Assembly: GCA_039566865.1 (NCBI GenBank)
Contig: CM076952.1
Location: 11,428,501 to 11,492,500 of the forward strand
Origin: Aurelia coerulea
Lineage: Eukaryota > Cnidaria > Scyphozoa > Semaeostomeae > Ulmaridae
Direction of reading: 5' to 3'
DNA length: 64,000 bases
In this document: positions 45,276 to 56,239 of the stretch, piece after piece
Position numbering within the stretch: position 1 is the stretch's first letter
How the letters are laid out: every line of letters begins with the position of its first letter
Translations under genes and position numbers: made by a program
Notes under the pieces: generated by a model
The model's input: the letters and a program-made list of their open reading frames with translations, nothing else
The model's database searches: none
Told to the model about the DNA's origin: nothing

Positions 45276-45530
45276 TCAGTGAAAAGGGTATATTTCGGAA
45301 AGCTTCAGACAAGCTTGTGTATCACCTTTTATATAGAAGTGCACCCGCCGGGCTTGCAGTGCGTCCATGGCGATCATTGCACCAACCTTTGTTCTTTGAA
45401 TGAGGGCTTTGAAAATTGACAAACGTATAACGTCATAGGAGTCTGGTACGCAGCAGTCTGACCGCGTTCTGGTTGGACCATTTTTTGACCAATATTTCGC
45501 ACTTTTGGAGCTTGGTACCTCTAAACTCAT
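45276..45530 (-). other. 84-codon open frame, repeated motif, unknown
   Basis: The minus-strand open frame ends with ARRVHFYIKGDTQACL, shared at protein level with 39590-39650. No known domain. On each copy the peptide ends within about 15 residues. It may be a fragment of an unidentified transposon gene, and coding status is not established. Confidence 0.3.
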
Positions 45531-45699
45531 AAGGCCGATGAAAAAACCGATTGCACTATTGAATTGAGGATCAAAAGTTAGGAATTAGAAGATAGACAAT
45601 TTCGCTTCATATGCACTTTAACAATCGAAGAGTACTTCAAAACTTATTTGGGAACGATTCGACTTAAATTCTTAAAGCTAACCCCGATCAAATCTGTTA

Positions 45700-45722
45700 C
45701 CTTTCTTGGGACACCCGGTATA
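45700..45722. repeat. Solitary MITE terminus
   Basis: TTGGGACACCCGG followed by TA resembles the right ends at 13850, 48911 and 54563. No matching left end was found upstream, so the element is truncated or too decayed to see. Confidence 0.4.
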
Positions 45723-46235
45723 CAAATAATATTCTTTCTGTCTACACGCTGGCTGTTTTTTAGTTATTGACAACTCGCTAGATACGCTTTTGTGTGTTTC
45801 TTTAAAACAATCTAATGATGGCAATTCACAGATTTTGAGGGGAGCAGAACAATTGATAGGCTACCGGTAAGTAGATCAATGATAACTGCTGGCGAAAACA
45901 TTGTTTAGATCTTCTTGCTTATTTGGATTGATTGTTGTTTTATTACAGTGGTTGTTGCAACCATCTTTTTTGAAACATCATTTATGTGTAAATACAGCTG
46001 ATGGTGAATTTATTTTCATTCAAAAGGTGTAATTTGCGTTGTACTTCATGCGATATAGCTTACATAAACATCTTGCACGCAGAATGTTTTCCTGAATTTT
46101 TTCCATCACGAGGGCTCCTTGATTTTGGTTTACCTGCTATCAGTAGCATCGGTCCCAGTTTAAACATAGCGTATCGCAAATGAGTGCTTGGCAAGGAATT
46201 AACTTTTTGATCAGTAGCCTCTTTCTTTTTCAAAG

Positions 46236-46424
46236 GGAAGCCAGCTCAGGAGATGCATTGGCTGAAATTATCTGATACTCCGAGTAATCTGTTATTGGTG
46301 TTACATGCTCAAGGACAAATGGTATTATGGAATACAGAGACTGGCCTTCGGATGTGGAGAAAAGCTTTTAATGAGCCGTTGATATCATTTGCACTGGACC
46401 CATTTGATCCACAAAAAATGGCTG
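46236..46424 (+). CDS. WDR11: WDR11 exon (WD repeat continuation)
   Basis: This 189-nt exon follows acceptor TTTTTCAAAG and ends at donor G|GTAAGA. It completes the Gly codon from 7255 and reads GKPAQEMHWLKL, then LLLVLHAQGQMVLWNTETGL and SFALDPFDPQKMAG. This matches the vertebrate WDR11 segment with IVLWN.DTG and SFDPFDP. It forms another blade edge of the N-terminal propeller. The exon is clean and in frame. The next exon is not recognised in the remaining 17.5 kb, so another very long intron probably follows. Confidence 0.9.
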
Positions 46425-46706
46425 GTAAGACACTCATTACCATATGTTTTGAAGTCTCCAGTCGAAGTCTTCTTCAGAATACCGATGAAATTTGGGCCAT
46501 GTAAATTGAAGCATGGGGTGGAGAAATGCAAATGAATTACCCTTCTTTTTTTTTAATTTCATATCAAATTCCCTTTTGCTACACAATTTATGATCAAAGG
46601 AAACCTTCTGGTGACTGACGGACACCTTCTGGTGGCTGATGGATCTGAAGCAAGCGATGTAGTGCAGAAAAAGAATACTGTACTCCTATTTTGAAGAAAA
46701 ATCACA

Positions 46707-47090
46707 TGTTGTTGTTGTTGTCGTCTTATTTATTTCGAATAATTAAATATAACTTCTAATTGATTATAAGAAGAAACTAATCAACTTCGAAACTAAACTA
46801 AACTAATTAAATATGTATAGATAAATAAATATGTATGCTGTAATTCTATCTGTAGGTTTTATGTATCGATAAGTGCAGCCACATTGAAATGTCCTGTTAT
46901 GGACCATTGCAATAATTAGAAAGAAGACCCTCTACCCCATAAACGGTAATCTCTAACGTAAGTGCAAGAGGGCAGGACATCCAGCCCACGGACAGACGAC
47001 AGTATTGATTTGCAACAACTGGCCTAGGCCCATACGACGAATGTAAGTCGCTAATGTCGAAGTCTTACGAATCTTAGTTTACTATACTGA
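46707..47090 (-). mobile_element. LINE 3'-end fragment with (AAC)n tail
   Basis: TTGTTGTTGTTGTCGTCTTATT at the low end, with AAGAAACTAATCAACTTCG further in, matches 14250-14360. On the minus strand it reads as a 3' UTR with an AAC-repeat tail. It probably belongs to the ORF1 fragment next to it. Confidence 0.5.
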
Positions 47091-47154
47091 GTACTGTCAC
47101 AGAATGACTAAATATCGTGACAGCACAGCAATACGTGCACAAAGGCACAAAGGA

Positions 47155-47720
47155 ACCAAAGCGGAACAGCGGAACAGGGGGTAACCTATCCTACACGAAC
47201 CGTCTTCACGGGTTGCTCCTGGTGGGCGTTTTACGCCAATTCGATGTGCTCTTTCAATTTCCACTTCCGCTTGAAAGTCGAGCTTGTTTTTGACACATTT
47301 GACAACCATTTTCTCCGTGTCATCCCAGGATACTTCTTCGTCAGATTCGTTTAGGCCGATCAGTTTTATGTTATTTCTCCTCGACTGGTTCTCAATGTAT
47401 TCAACCTTGTTCTCAACACGCATGAACTCGATCGTTTGCTTCTCAAAGCTCGTGCAATTTTTATCGACGGTGTCGGTAACAAGTGATAGCTTCTGCTCAA
47501 TTTCTGTTACGTCTCTTTGATCTAAATTCGAGACTCTTCTGTAACTCAATCACATCTTTTTTGACCACTTTTATGTCCTCTCTCAGTCAATTGAACATTA
47601 CTTCAATCATACTGCGGAACGCATTTTCTTGAACAGCCATTGGGCTCTTGACAACTGCCAAACTGACCACTTTTTTATCGCTGTTAGTCATCTTTCTGGA
47701 TAACCAAGACCACCATAAAC
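47155..47720 (-). pseudogene. LINE ORF1 (coiled-coil/RRM type) fragment
   Basis: Minus strand. It starts near ATGACTAACAGC (47690) and runs through a heptad-rich segment (EIEQKLSLVTDTVDKN, VENKVEYIENQSRRNN), then IKLIGLNE and EIERAHRIG near 47235. This is the layout of L1/Transposase_22-like ORF1 proteins: coiled coil, then an RRM-like domain ending in an RAHR(I/L)G motif. An early stop and a frameshift near 47520-47580 disable it. Confidence 0.7.
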
Positions 47721-47849
47721 TCTTCCATTGATAGCAAACAACTTAAACTGAACGTTTATCATAAAATTGAACGATAAATTCATAAATTAAATAAAGAAAT
47801 ACGACTTTGACGCTGAGCGAAAAAAACACGTGCTCCACTCAGCCGCCAT

Positions 47850-49395
47850 GTTGACAAAAAAAGAAATGCAGGAAGAAGTGTTCATGGTCTTCTTTAGCCA
47901 TGCCACAAATAAAAACGGGTTAAGACAATCAAAGTTAGGCCGAAATTTGTGTTTATTAGGTGAGTTAAATTCGAGACGACATTTCGTTAATAATCGAATT
48001 CCCTGCAAGTTAGCAATGCCATAAATTTTACTTCCCACTGGTCTTACACGTGTGAGTAGCATGCGCCTAAACTGTGCCAGCGTCGAAGAATTTACCAGTC
48101 CTTCGTTCAGGGAGTTCCATTTAATAAAGTATTATACCGGGTGTCTCAAAAAAGTGCCCCCTTTTGATTAGATAAAGTAACAAAACGATTAGATATCGGG
48201 ACTTTCCAAAATCATAGCTGTTTATCTTCAACTTGAATGCAGATACCTTGCAATTTAGAGTCGTCTACCAAACACCGAAGATACGAGCTCGCAAAATCAA
48301 AATTTAGACTGCCCATGAAACAAGAGGTTTTGAGAAACGGCCTAGCCATATGATCAGATATCATCGGCAGTTTGCAAAGGAATTTCCGATCTCGATTTTT
48401 ATAGGTTTTACTTTTGAAAAGAATTATACTTTGAGACGTTTCAATTGTTCTTGATATTGTTTTATTTTGAGGAATCGATCGTTGCGTTGCATTCCATTGA
48501 ACGCGCTATTCTTATAAAAGGATAGAAAAGGGGTACATGCACTCTTGTTCTGGAGATGTGGCACGAGTTTATCATTCAAATCACATTTTTAATCTATTTT
48601 CTTAATTAGAGTCGAGGTCTTGCGTCCATAATTCTTTCCAAAATAAAGGACTGAAAAATTAAAGTTTGCAGGTGCTCTGCAAAATGCCCATGATATCAAA
48701 TCTAGGCCCTTTTGCGAAACTTCTGGCTTCAGGTACAAGCCAATTTTGCCTTCGTGCAGTCATACCGCCGGTGTTTTATGAACGATTTTTAAATGCAAGG
48801 CACATGCATTTGAGTTGAAGACAAATTTAGCTGTCGACTCGCTAAGTCCTAATATTTTATCGTTTCATTCCTCTCTACAGTCAAAAGGGGGTACTTTTTT
48901 GAGACACCCGGTAGTGTGTTTGAAATTCGCGCAGTTCTAGGTACACTTTGGGCATATGTGCGCAAATGTCTTAAGTTGTGTGACAATGGCCTGCCAGGTG
49001 GTACTTCAGCAGACAGGAAATAAGGAGATTGAAGTTGTCGTAGTTGGAAGAAACGACACAACCTTCGGAACCATATCTTCTATGATACACAGTTTCCCAA
49101 CCGAGCTCTTTGTAAAGTTTAGCTCTACGTGTACCTTTCCAAGCACCGGTAACAGCTAAAGCAGCAGCATACCGAGTTTGTTCAAGTTTGTTCGTGAAAT
49201 CAAGGCGCATACGGGGATCGTATTTATGATAAATTATATCGCCATAGTCAAGATGAGGTCTAATAGAAAGTTAATAGAGTTGGATTAGAACATCTCTAGA
49301 GACATATCTAGACAGATGCTTCACGATTCCAATGCCTCGCCTTGCTTTCAAAATTGCTTCTCTTAAATGACTTTTAAAATCTAGTTTCGAATCTA
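47850..49395 (-). pseudogene. LINE C-terminal RT fragment split by a MITE
   Basis: Minus strand. 49395-48914 encodes MLDSKLDFKSHL, YVSRD, EQTRYAAALAVTGAWKGTRR and LYKELGWETVYHRR. After the MITE (48137-48911) it resumes with YFIKWNSLNEGL, then IRLLTKCRLEF and FDCLNP near 47930, and a decayed Cys/His end. Same family as the LINE at 10700-12038. Frameshifts and stops are present; the 5' end is cut at 49395. Confidence 0.8.
48137..48911. mobile_element. Mariner-type MITE, 775 bp, TA target
   Basis: Ends CCGGGTGTCTCAAAAAAGTG and its mirror CACTT... (right end ACTTTTTTGAGACACCCGG), each next to TA (48135-48136 and 48912-48913). Extended similarity CCCCCTTTTGA / TCAAAAGGGGG. Inserted in a LINE, whose frame (EFQTHYFIKWNS) rejoins when the insert is ignored. 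Confidence 0.9.
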
Positions 49396-49401
49396 ACATG
49401 G

Positions 49402-49492
49402 TGGCTTGATGGCGGCTTGATGCGTGTGTTCGACAAAATGGCGGCTAGATGCGTGTGTGCGACAAAATGGCGACTTGATGCGTGTGTGCATG
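49402..49492. repeat. ~29-bp tandem repeat, three copies
   Basis: Units of the type AAATGGCGGCTAGATGCGTG...CGAC repeated three times just upstream of the LINE ORF1 start. They may be 5' UTR promoter-type repeats of that LINE (inference). Confidence 0.75.
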
Positions 49493-49521
49493 CTGAGCCA
49501 GAACTAGATATAAATCACACA

Positions 49522-50270
49522 ATGAGTAAAACCAAGAGAGCTGCAAAGTTGAAGATATCAAGTGTGGAAGGAGCTGAAGGTACAGTTGTCTCAGCTGATA
49601 ATACTGTCCTTAACCCGCCTAATGCTAGCCCTGAGAAGCTGAGAGAAGCACTCGCTCGAAAGTCAGCTGAATATCCCACTTGAACGACCACCATGGGTTA
49701 CACAGTTTCAGTCTGAGTTAACTCAAGTTTTTGAAGCAAAGATGATGTATGGTTTGAAAACCCTTGAACAGAAAGAAGATTGATGAGAAACTTGATGATG
49801 TGAACATTAATTTACATGACTTTACTGTGAAACATGATCATGGCCTACAATGAATCCAGCAAGCTGAATCCATCACTCAGCAAGCATGTAACGAAGTAAC
49901 GAAAATAAGGGAAGCTCTACTCTAAAGTCAGCTGAAATTGAGCATTTGTAAAGTGACCTGGAGGATTTGAGAAGTCGCAGCATGCGAAAAACTTTGATAT
50001 TTTATTGATTCCCTGAAAGACACACGAAACATGGGATGATTGCATTCAAATTTTGGAAGAGCACATTTAAGCCTGTGGTCTTGAAGGGAGTTTACAAATT
50101 GACCGAGCTCATTGAGCTAATAGAAGAAATGATGCCAAAATCCGGTCTGATCAACGCCCTATTATTGCTGAGTAACTTTCTGAACTGCAGTTGGTTGAGC
50201 CGTAACTTGGGCATCAGCCTACTTCGGATATGCCTGCTCTGCTTTCCTAAGTAAATTTGGCCGCCCAGAG
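49522..50270 (+). pseudogene. LINE ORF1 remnant
   Basis: Starts MSKTKRAAKLKISSVEGAEG. After a frameshift near 49680 it continues as LERPPWVTQFQSELTQVF, a degenerate coiled-coil region, DLEDLRSRSMRKTLIF (about 49970) and WDDCIQILEEH-like sequence (about 50035). The order matches L1-type ORF1 (the ENRSRRNNLIF-like motif). Multiple stops. No endonuclease follows. Confidence 0.65.
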
Positions 50271-50287
50271 ATGATTAGATAAGCAGC

Positions 50288-50548
50288 CTAATTATCAGAA
50301 ATGGTTATGTACCTACATATTTCGATGTCTTCTGGCGAAAAGTATTTTTCACAAGTGCAAACTTTGTCTTTCTCAATCCTTTGCCTAAAATCTGTATCGA
50401 TATCCCTTGTCTTCGTAATTTCGTTCAGCCATTCGGCCCTCCACTGGATGTGTTTATCATCCTTTGGCGCAGGAAGTTTAAAGATGCCAATTCCCTTCGT
50501 TCGTATGCACGTTCCACAACCAAAAAAAGCACAGTTATCACCAGGCAT
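50288..50548 (-). pseudogene. THAP-domain ORF, zinc-ligand His replaced by Tyr
   Basis: An 86-codon frame beginning [11 protein letters not shown]. It shows the THAP pattern: Cys-x4-Cys (residues 6 and 11), GIFKLP, a WR..WLNEI segment, [22 protein letters not shown] zinc fingers use C-x2-4-C...C-x2-H; here the terminal His position (CEKHF in relatives) reads CEKYF, so one ligand is missing. It stops after 86 codons without the AVPTIF-type end. THAP domains bind DNA and occur in P-element transposases and host regulators. Probably a decayed transposon gene or a lone first exon. Confidence 0.7.
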
Positions 50549-50879
50549 TCTTATCGCATGATCTTAATTACACTGTATAATGTTTTGGGCTAAAATTTAT
50601 CGATAAGAAAGCATAAACTTCACCCCACTTCTGCACAACTGTTAATTCCTGCGACCGTGCCTCATATGTTGATCGCCACTTGTGCACGGTCATGATCACG
50701 TAATAGCCTCAAAGCGACAACAAAGCGATCGCTCTTTGATGTTCGCCGGCTTTCATAACCAATCCTCCCTCTGTTAACTATGGCGAAGGTGAAGTTGCGT
50801 TTTTCAGCGCCAAACGCTGGAATCGCAGAAATAGAGCAGACCTAATCGAGTCCGCGATCCCTTGTCATGACGCTCAAGT

Positions 50880-50965
50880 GGTGGGGTCCTACCGGGTATC
50901 GAACTCACTGCGCCTGACTGTTCTGACTGCAAAGTCAGAGGCTTACACCACTGCGCCACAACGCC
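50880..50965 (-). ncRNA. tRNA-like Pol III unit (SINE head or tRNA pseudogene)
   Basis: The minus strand reads GGCGTTGTGGCGCAGTGG: box A TGGCGCAGTGG, then an anticodon-like hairpin CTGAC-TTTGCA-GTCAG, a long extra arm, and box B GTTCGATAC (about 50897-50905). The acceptor stem does not close, so it is not a functional tRNA. Intact A and B boxes suit a tRNA-derived SINE. The SINE body below 50880 is not delimited. Confidence 0.65.
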
Positions 50966-51122
50966 TACAAATATTTATAAACATAATGTTTTGTAATGAA
51001 GTTAGTTTATTTGTGTATACGCTAAAGTATCTTATTGTCGTGTAGCATGTATTATTGTCTTATTTATTTCAAGTTAAGTAATGTATTATTGTTGAAATGT
51101 ATTTAGGTCTATTTGTCAATGA

Positions 51123-51206
51123 AACTGAACTGGACTGAACTGAACTGAACTGAACTGAACTGAACTGAACTGAACTGAACTGAACTGAACTGAACTGAAC
51201 TGAACT
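51123..51206. repeat. (CTGAA)n pentanucleotide microsatellite
   Basis: About sixteen near-perfect units. It ends exactly where the LINE coding sequence begins, and may have replaced or expanded at the LINE's truncated 3' side. Confidence 0.95.
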
Positions 51207-52028
51207 TTAAGGTTCGGTCTTATCTGTGTTGAACTGCATTTTCCATTGCCACGCCCATAGTTTTATTTTGTCAAGGTCATAATTTAATTCAAGTGCAGTA
51301 TTAGCAACGTCACGTACAACGGAAAACAAGGACGTGTCATCAGCAAAAAGTCTTACATCGCAACTCACATTTTCAACAAGATCGTTGATGTAGATTAGAA
51401 AGGAAAGAGGACCCAATACAAACCTTGTTGAACACCAGCTGAGACAGTTAGCCAATCAGACGATTTGCCGTTCATTACGACTCGTTGCTTACGGTTATTC
51501 AAAAAATCTTTTAGCAAAATTAGAAGGTCACCAGATTTTCCATTACATAGGAGTTTGTATATCAGTCCTTCGTGCCATACCATGTCGAAAACTTTCGTCC
51601 AATCTAGAAAAACGGTTATTGTCTCTTTGCTTGGTGCTTCATCAAAGGCTTTGTAAATTTGGTTTGTTAATGAAATTAGTTGGTCGATTGTAGAATCTCC
51701 AGGTCGGAAACCAGATTGCTTCTCAGTTAGTAGTCCATTTATGGAAAGGTGCTCGTAGATTTCATCAAATACTAGCTTCTCGAAGATTTTACTAAATATT
51801 GGGAGCAGAGAAATAGGCCTATAATTATTTTTGCATTGTCTATCATTTTTCTTGTGAATCGAAATTATATTCGCCCTTTTCCAGATGGATGGGTAGACAC
51901 CAGTTTCGAGACTTTTCTAATATGGTACACAGAGGTTTAACAACAGAGTTGTCGCAAATCTTTATCATAGACACTGATATTGCATGTTTGACCTTGTCTG
52001 GTTTTCTTTGGCAACGATATTTTTTAGA
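51207..52028 (-). pseudogene. LINE RT fragment
   Basis: Minus strand. RT fingers and palm start near 52010 (KIFEKLVFDEIYEHL, then QSGFRPGDST and DWTKVFDMVWHE). After a frameshift near 51430 at the GVQQG (consensus GVPQGS) site come FLIYINDLVENV, FADDTSLFSVV and WQWKMQFN. It ends abruptly at the microsatellite. Same family as 10700-12038 (FADDTSLF, INDL). The endonuclease and thumb are absent. Confidence 0.8.
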
Positions 52029-52029
52029 T

Positions 52030-53010
52030 TGACGTCGGCGGTGGTTTTCGGACAGTAGCGGTGGTTTTCGGACAGTAGGTTCACAATGCAGAATATGCCA
52101 AGAAATTCATTTTTCTATCCATACTTGGCAAGTATTCCATCTATAAACTCTTCTGCTTAATTTTTCTTGTCTTGATCTCCTATTCTTGAATGTGAAAGCA
52201 ATTGTTCGACTATCGGTATTCGTAAGGACATTCCGGAGAGCTCTAAGTGCGCGCAAACCAATCTATAAACTGGGAGGTGTACGAGAAAAATATTTTCTTG
52301 ATCTCATTACAACTTTCGATTGATCTACGTGCAGACATTTACGGTTGAAAGAAATATGAAAATCCAAATCACATGTCAAATCTGAACTTTATTCATTCTT
52401 GCAGACAACTGATTTGAAAAGGGATTTGATGAGCCTTGATAATTAATTAAAGCTCCCTCAAGAACGACTCCCTGGAAGATTAGGTTTAATTATCTATTAT
52501 GTTTATATTTTTAGTTGCAGATCTGTAAGTTTATATTTTTTATCTATTACTGAAGGGATAACGTTGTAAATGAATTTAAAGAAAAAAATGATTGACATGG
52601 TGTCCGAATACCACCGCGATAAACTTTTAAGACTATTTGATATGGCATCCGCTGTCCTCCCTTCAGCAAAACTGTTTGAAGTCTTTGGCACAATCCTATG
52701 TGTTATTCACATACTAGACATCCAATTTCTTTGATTGTTTAAAAGTTTTGCTTCGTTCGGCAACGGACTCGGAGTTTTGAATCTGGGTGTGATTTTCACA
52801 GCGACAACTTCTACTCTGCCAAGCACAATGAAAGTAACTGGTTTTAGCGTGTTTTACAGTTAAGAAGGCTTTTCGTAAAGATGTTTTGTATTTATAATGT
52901 TAGCTTTCAGTACCAAGAAATACCCTCTTTGATGGATTTTATTTGTTACGTACTTTTCTGCTGGTTTTCGAGAGTTTTTCGCAAGTGTCCGATTACCACC
53001 GCCGACACCC
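52030..53010. mobile_element. DNA transposon remnant with GTCGGCGGTGGT ends
   Basis: Left end CGTCGGCGGTGGTTTTCGGACA and right end TGTCCGATTACCACCGCCGACA are inverted repeats of about 22 bp. The left one is followed by a tandem copy of GCGGTGGTTTTCGGACAGTA. A third related word lies at 52600-52620. The interior, about 900 bp, has no recognised transposase. Target duplication not determined. Confidence 0.65.
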
Positions 53011-53349
53011 TACAAATGCATAAATTAAGAATTTAAGAAATTAATAGAAAAGTTAAATAATTAGATATTCAAGGCATATATGGAAAAGATTTACAGGATA
53101 TCATTGAATTGACAGGCGTTACATTTACAGTTTGGGGCATCCCATTGTTTGATAATATTCTTGAATCTCTTGAAGTTCTCAGCGGTTTTTAATTCATTAT
53201 GGCAAACCATTCCATAGCTGAGGTCCCAGTGCTCTAAGGCTATTGGATCCAAAGCAAAGGTTACTTGATTTGGCCGAAAATGATTCAAATTGTTTGGATT
53301 TCTCAACGAATAATTTGAAGTCCTAAAACGAAAGATGTCATTCATGAAT

Positions 53350-53805
53350 GCTTGATTTAGCTTTTGAATGTTTTGAAAACCTCAATGCGAAGTGTGCTTT
53401 CATTTCATTTCATTTCATTTCATTTTATTTCATTTCATTTCATTTCATTTCATTTTCAATTCTTTATGCAGGGTGAAAACATTCAGTTAGTAATCAAAAA
53501 CTGTTTTACAATGTGCCCTGTTAAAATAGAAAAAATAATAATGATAACAATAAATCAATTAATAGATAACTATCTAATACTACTTACTAAATTTTCAGAT
53601 GAATTACCCTAATAAACCTATTTTTTAATTTGTCCTATCGAAAAGAAAAAGAAAATTACATTGCTACAGAAAGAAAATATATAGCCTATCCCACATTACA
53701 CTTCAGGCAAGAGACTTTCCGTGAATAGAATGATGGCTAGTTTTGAGTAAGTGGTAGGCGTTGACGGCAATCTAGCCTGACGTCTAATGTGGGACAGACT
53801 TTGGT
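53350..53805. other. Insert in LINE, unclassified, with (ATTTC)n
   Basis: Interrupts LINE coding homology between its thumb and C-terminal end. It contains about eleven ATTTC units (53398-53456), then AT-rich sequence. No inverted ends seen. It may instead be a diverged part of the LINE. Confidence 0.4.
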
Positions 53806-54375
53806 CAATATTCAAGAAAGTATGTGAAATTGGTTGCTATAAACCTTCCTTGACGAGCAACCAGCATCATGCATCTATTTGATTTGGGGAGTAAGTCTTT
53901 ATAAGAGCTTACATGATCATTTTGCAGAAATCTCAGCGCGCGTTTTTGTATCTTTTCGATTTTCTGTAAAGATTTAGATGACGAAAAATACCAAAACCAA
54001 AGGACACTAGTTAAAATTGGAGCATACAAAACTCTGGACTAAGATTTCCTTCTCGGCAAAACCAATGAAAGACTTAAGTCGTTTTAGGACATTTGGTTGC
54101 GATGCTGCTTTCTCGCAGATGTTTGATAAATGGAGATCAAAGCTCAGTTTGTCATTTAGTGTTACACCGAGTGTTACAGTCTCTAACGAAGAGTGCATGA
54201 AATTTGTCAGGTTTAGTAATCATTTCATTTTAATCGAACCAAGAGAGGGCGTTGCCTGCTTCCTTTTCTAATACCTTAACAAGATCTGTTAATGACTCGG
54301 ACAAGTAAGTTAGCGTATTGTCATCAGCATAATTCTTCATAGTCGCTTGCTTTATGGAAAAGAATATATCATTTA

Positions 54376-54563
54376 CCAGGTGTCACAAAAAATGTATACG
54401 CATTTGGTTGACTCAAGCGCTGTGAATTTAGCTTTAATCAATGGCTAATCTCTCTCAAACTGTTCCTCGATAGTTAACTTGAACTTAGATACCTCGTTTG
54501 TTGGTATTAATTCACTTCGCTGGAGTCAACTGAATCTGTATACATTTTTTTTGGGACACCCGG
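54376..54563. mobile_element. Small mariner-type MITE, 188 bp, TA target
   Basis: CCAGGTGTCACAAAAAATGT at the left and ACATTTTTTTTGGGACACCCGG at the right, each next to TA. Inner similarity TTGACTC / GAGTCAA. Inserted in a LINE whose reading frame resumes on either side (FNFYI before, NDIFFS after). Confidence 0.9.
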
Positions 54564-54840
54564 TATGTAGAAATTAAAGATAATAAGCCCTATCACTGAT
54601 CTTTGAGGTACCCGTGAAACAATATGTTTAAAGGAGATGTACACGTTCTTTATCCACACGCTCTGTTCGCTTTTTTCACATAGGAATGGTTCAGTACTAA
54701 TGTACACCAAAGCCATATGCATGGAGTTTTGCTATAATCAATTCATGCGGAATTGAATCAAAAGCGTTTGAGAGATCCATAAAAACGGATCCCACAAGGA
54801 GGTCTTTGTCTATTTGAGATCTCCACTATTCCACGAGTCT

Positions 54841-56229
54841 AATCAATGCCCCCACTCCTTGCAACCCTCTCCACTTGGTGGATTTTCAGAAAATTCCGCA
54901 AACCTTCTTATTCATTCCCCCGGCACTAAACAGTTTAATAATCCTGCTTAGGTTCTCTGCGATGCGATAAGTTCAAGAAGGTCACTGCGATGGCGTTGCT
55001 GTGGATTTATTGTATGTCCAAATTTCACGTCATGCCAAAGATTAGGCCATTCTGGCCGACTTGCATTTGAGCTGAAAATTTTCGAAGACAAATAAGCGGA
55101 CAGTCACTATATCTAAGTTCAGCTCAAACCTACCATTTAAGAATTGTTAGAAAAATTGAATTGATTCCTGGGAGTAAACGCTATCAATTTCCGCAAGATG
55201 TCGTTGTAAAATTTGGAATAAATCCTAATAAATTCTACATCTAATGTGGTAAAATGATGAAAGACAAGGAAAATATTCTACTGTTGATCCTCTATCCAAG
55301 TAGCCATTTTTTGTGTAATTTAAATGTGTGATTGTGTAAATGTTGATACTACACATGCGCAAATTCTATGAATTCCTGTGTAATCATGTCGTTACTTTTT
55401 ACAAATGTTTCTTTGCATAGCAAATGCTACATAGCCACAGAATACATAGACTATTCTCATAGGACCGAATGCTCGGAATTTTTAATATTTTAGTCCCACG
55501 GGCCTAACTTTTGCGAAATCGCCTATCTTGGTACTAGTCCTAGTCCCCCACAGTCCAAGGGTCAAATTTAAACCTTTGTAGCAGTCAGTTTTAGCCCTCT
55601 TCAAGAAACAACTCAATCAGTGAACTATGGAAATCTTGTTCTGAAACGTGCGCTGCCACTGACTGAGCCAAAAGAGGCCTAAGCAGATTACTAAGTGGTA
55701 TTATGCAACACAGTTACAATTGAAGGTTTTTGCTCCCATGATGTAGGAGACAGTGCAAACACTCGACGGATAAAACTTCGAGTGGAAAGAAAGTAAGTTT
55801 GTGTCGTTTGCAAATGCTTTGGCAATTGCCGTTGCACCTTGTGCAGATTTCTTCCTGCGTTTTGATGTAGCTTTACTGGAGGCCTAAACTTTTCTCCTGG
55901 ATATATTTGCTTTGCCACGCTTTCCTAAATATATTTATCCTCACACAGTTCGTACCTCGTACTAAGGTCTTCCGCTGCTATTGCATATTGCCTTGAGATA
56001 TCTACTTCAATTTCTTCTTTTTATAGGAAGTTTATAATCGTTATTTGCTTTATTGTCTATTCTTAGGTATCCAAAACCTATTTAAGTCTGGCTCTCAAGC
56101 ATGACCGATTATCCCCATACTGTCCATGGACTGCCAGGCTCAATTTTGTCATAATAATAGTTTGCACGAAGGACCTTTGATTTGTGTGGTTCTACATAGG
56201 GTACCTTGTAATGTTTCGTGCATATGTTT
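54841..56229. other. No gene recognised
   Basis: No repeat or coding signature. One minus-strand open frame (55691-55918) has no known domain. Confidence 0.5.
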
Positions 56230-56239
56230 TCGAGATATT

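Larger units (their letters stand above)
7256..46235 (+). other. WDR11: WDR11 intron of 38,980 bp
   Basis: The two flanking exons join in frame (...VESG|KPAQEMHW) with no missing residues relative to the family, so this span is a single intron. It contains most of the transposons listed below. The donor GTTTAT is weak and the acceptor TTTTTCAAAG is ordinary. Confidence 0.8.
53085..54840 (-). pseudogene. LINE RT with two nested insertions
   Basis: Minus strand. 54830-54566 has an LSNAFDSIPHELI-like palm motif and VPQRSVIGLIIFNFYI (consensus VPQGSVLGP). A MITE follows, then NYADDNTLTYLSESL near 54330, and LSFDLHLSNICEKA and YFSSSKSLQKIEKIQKRALR to about 53810. An unrelated 450-bp insert (53350-53805) with an (ATTTC)n tract follows. 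The C-terminus (NDIFRFRTSNYSLRN, then CKCNACQ) is at 53345-53091. Stops and frameshifts throughout. Confidence 0.8.

Noticed and set aside
50880..50965. Functional tRNA gene
   Set aside because: The acceptor stem does not pair and the anticodon loop is irregular.
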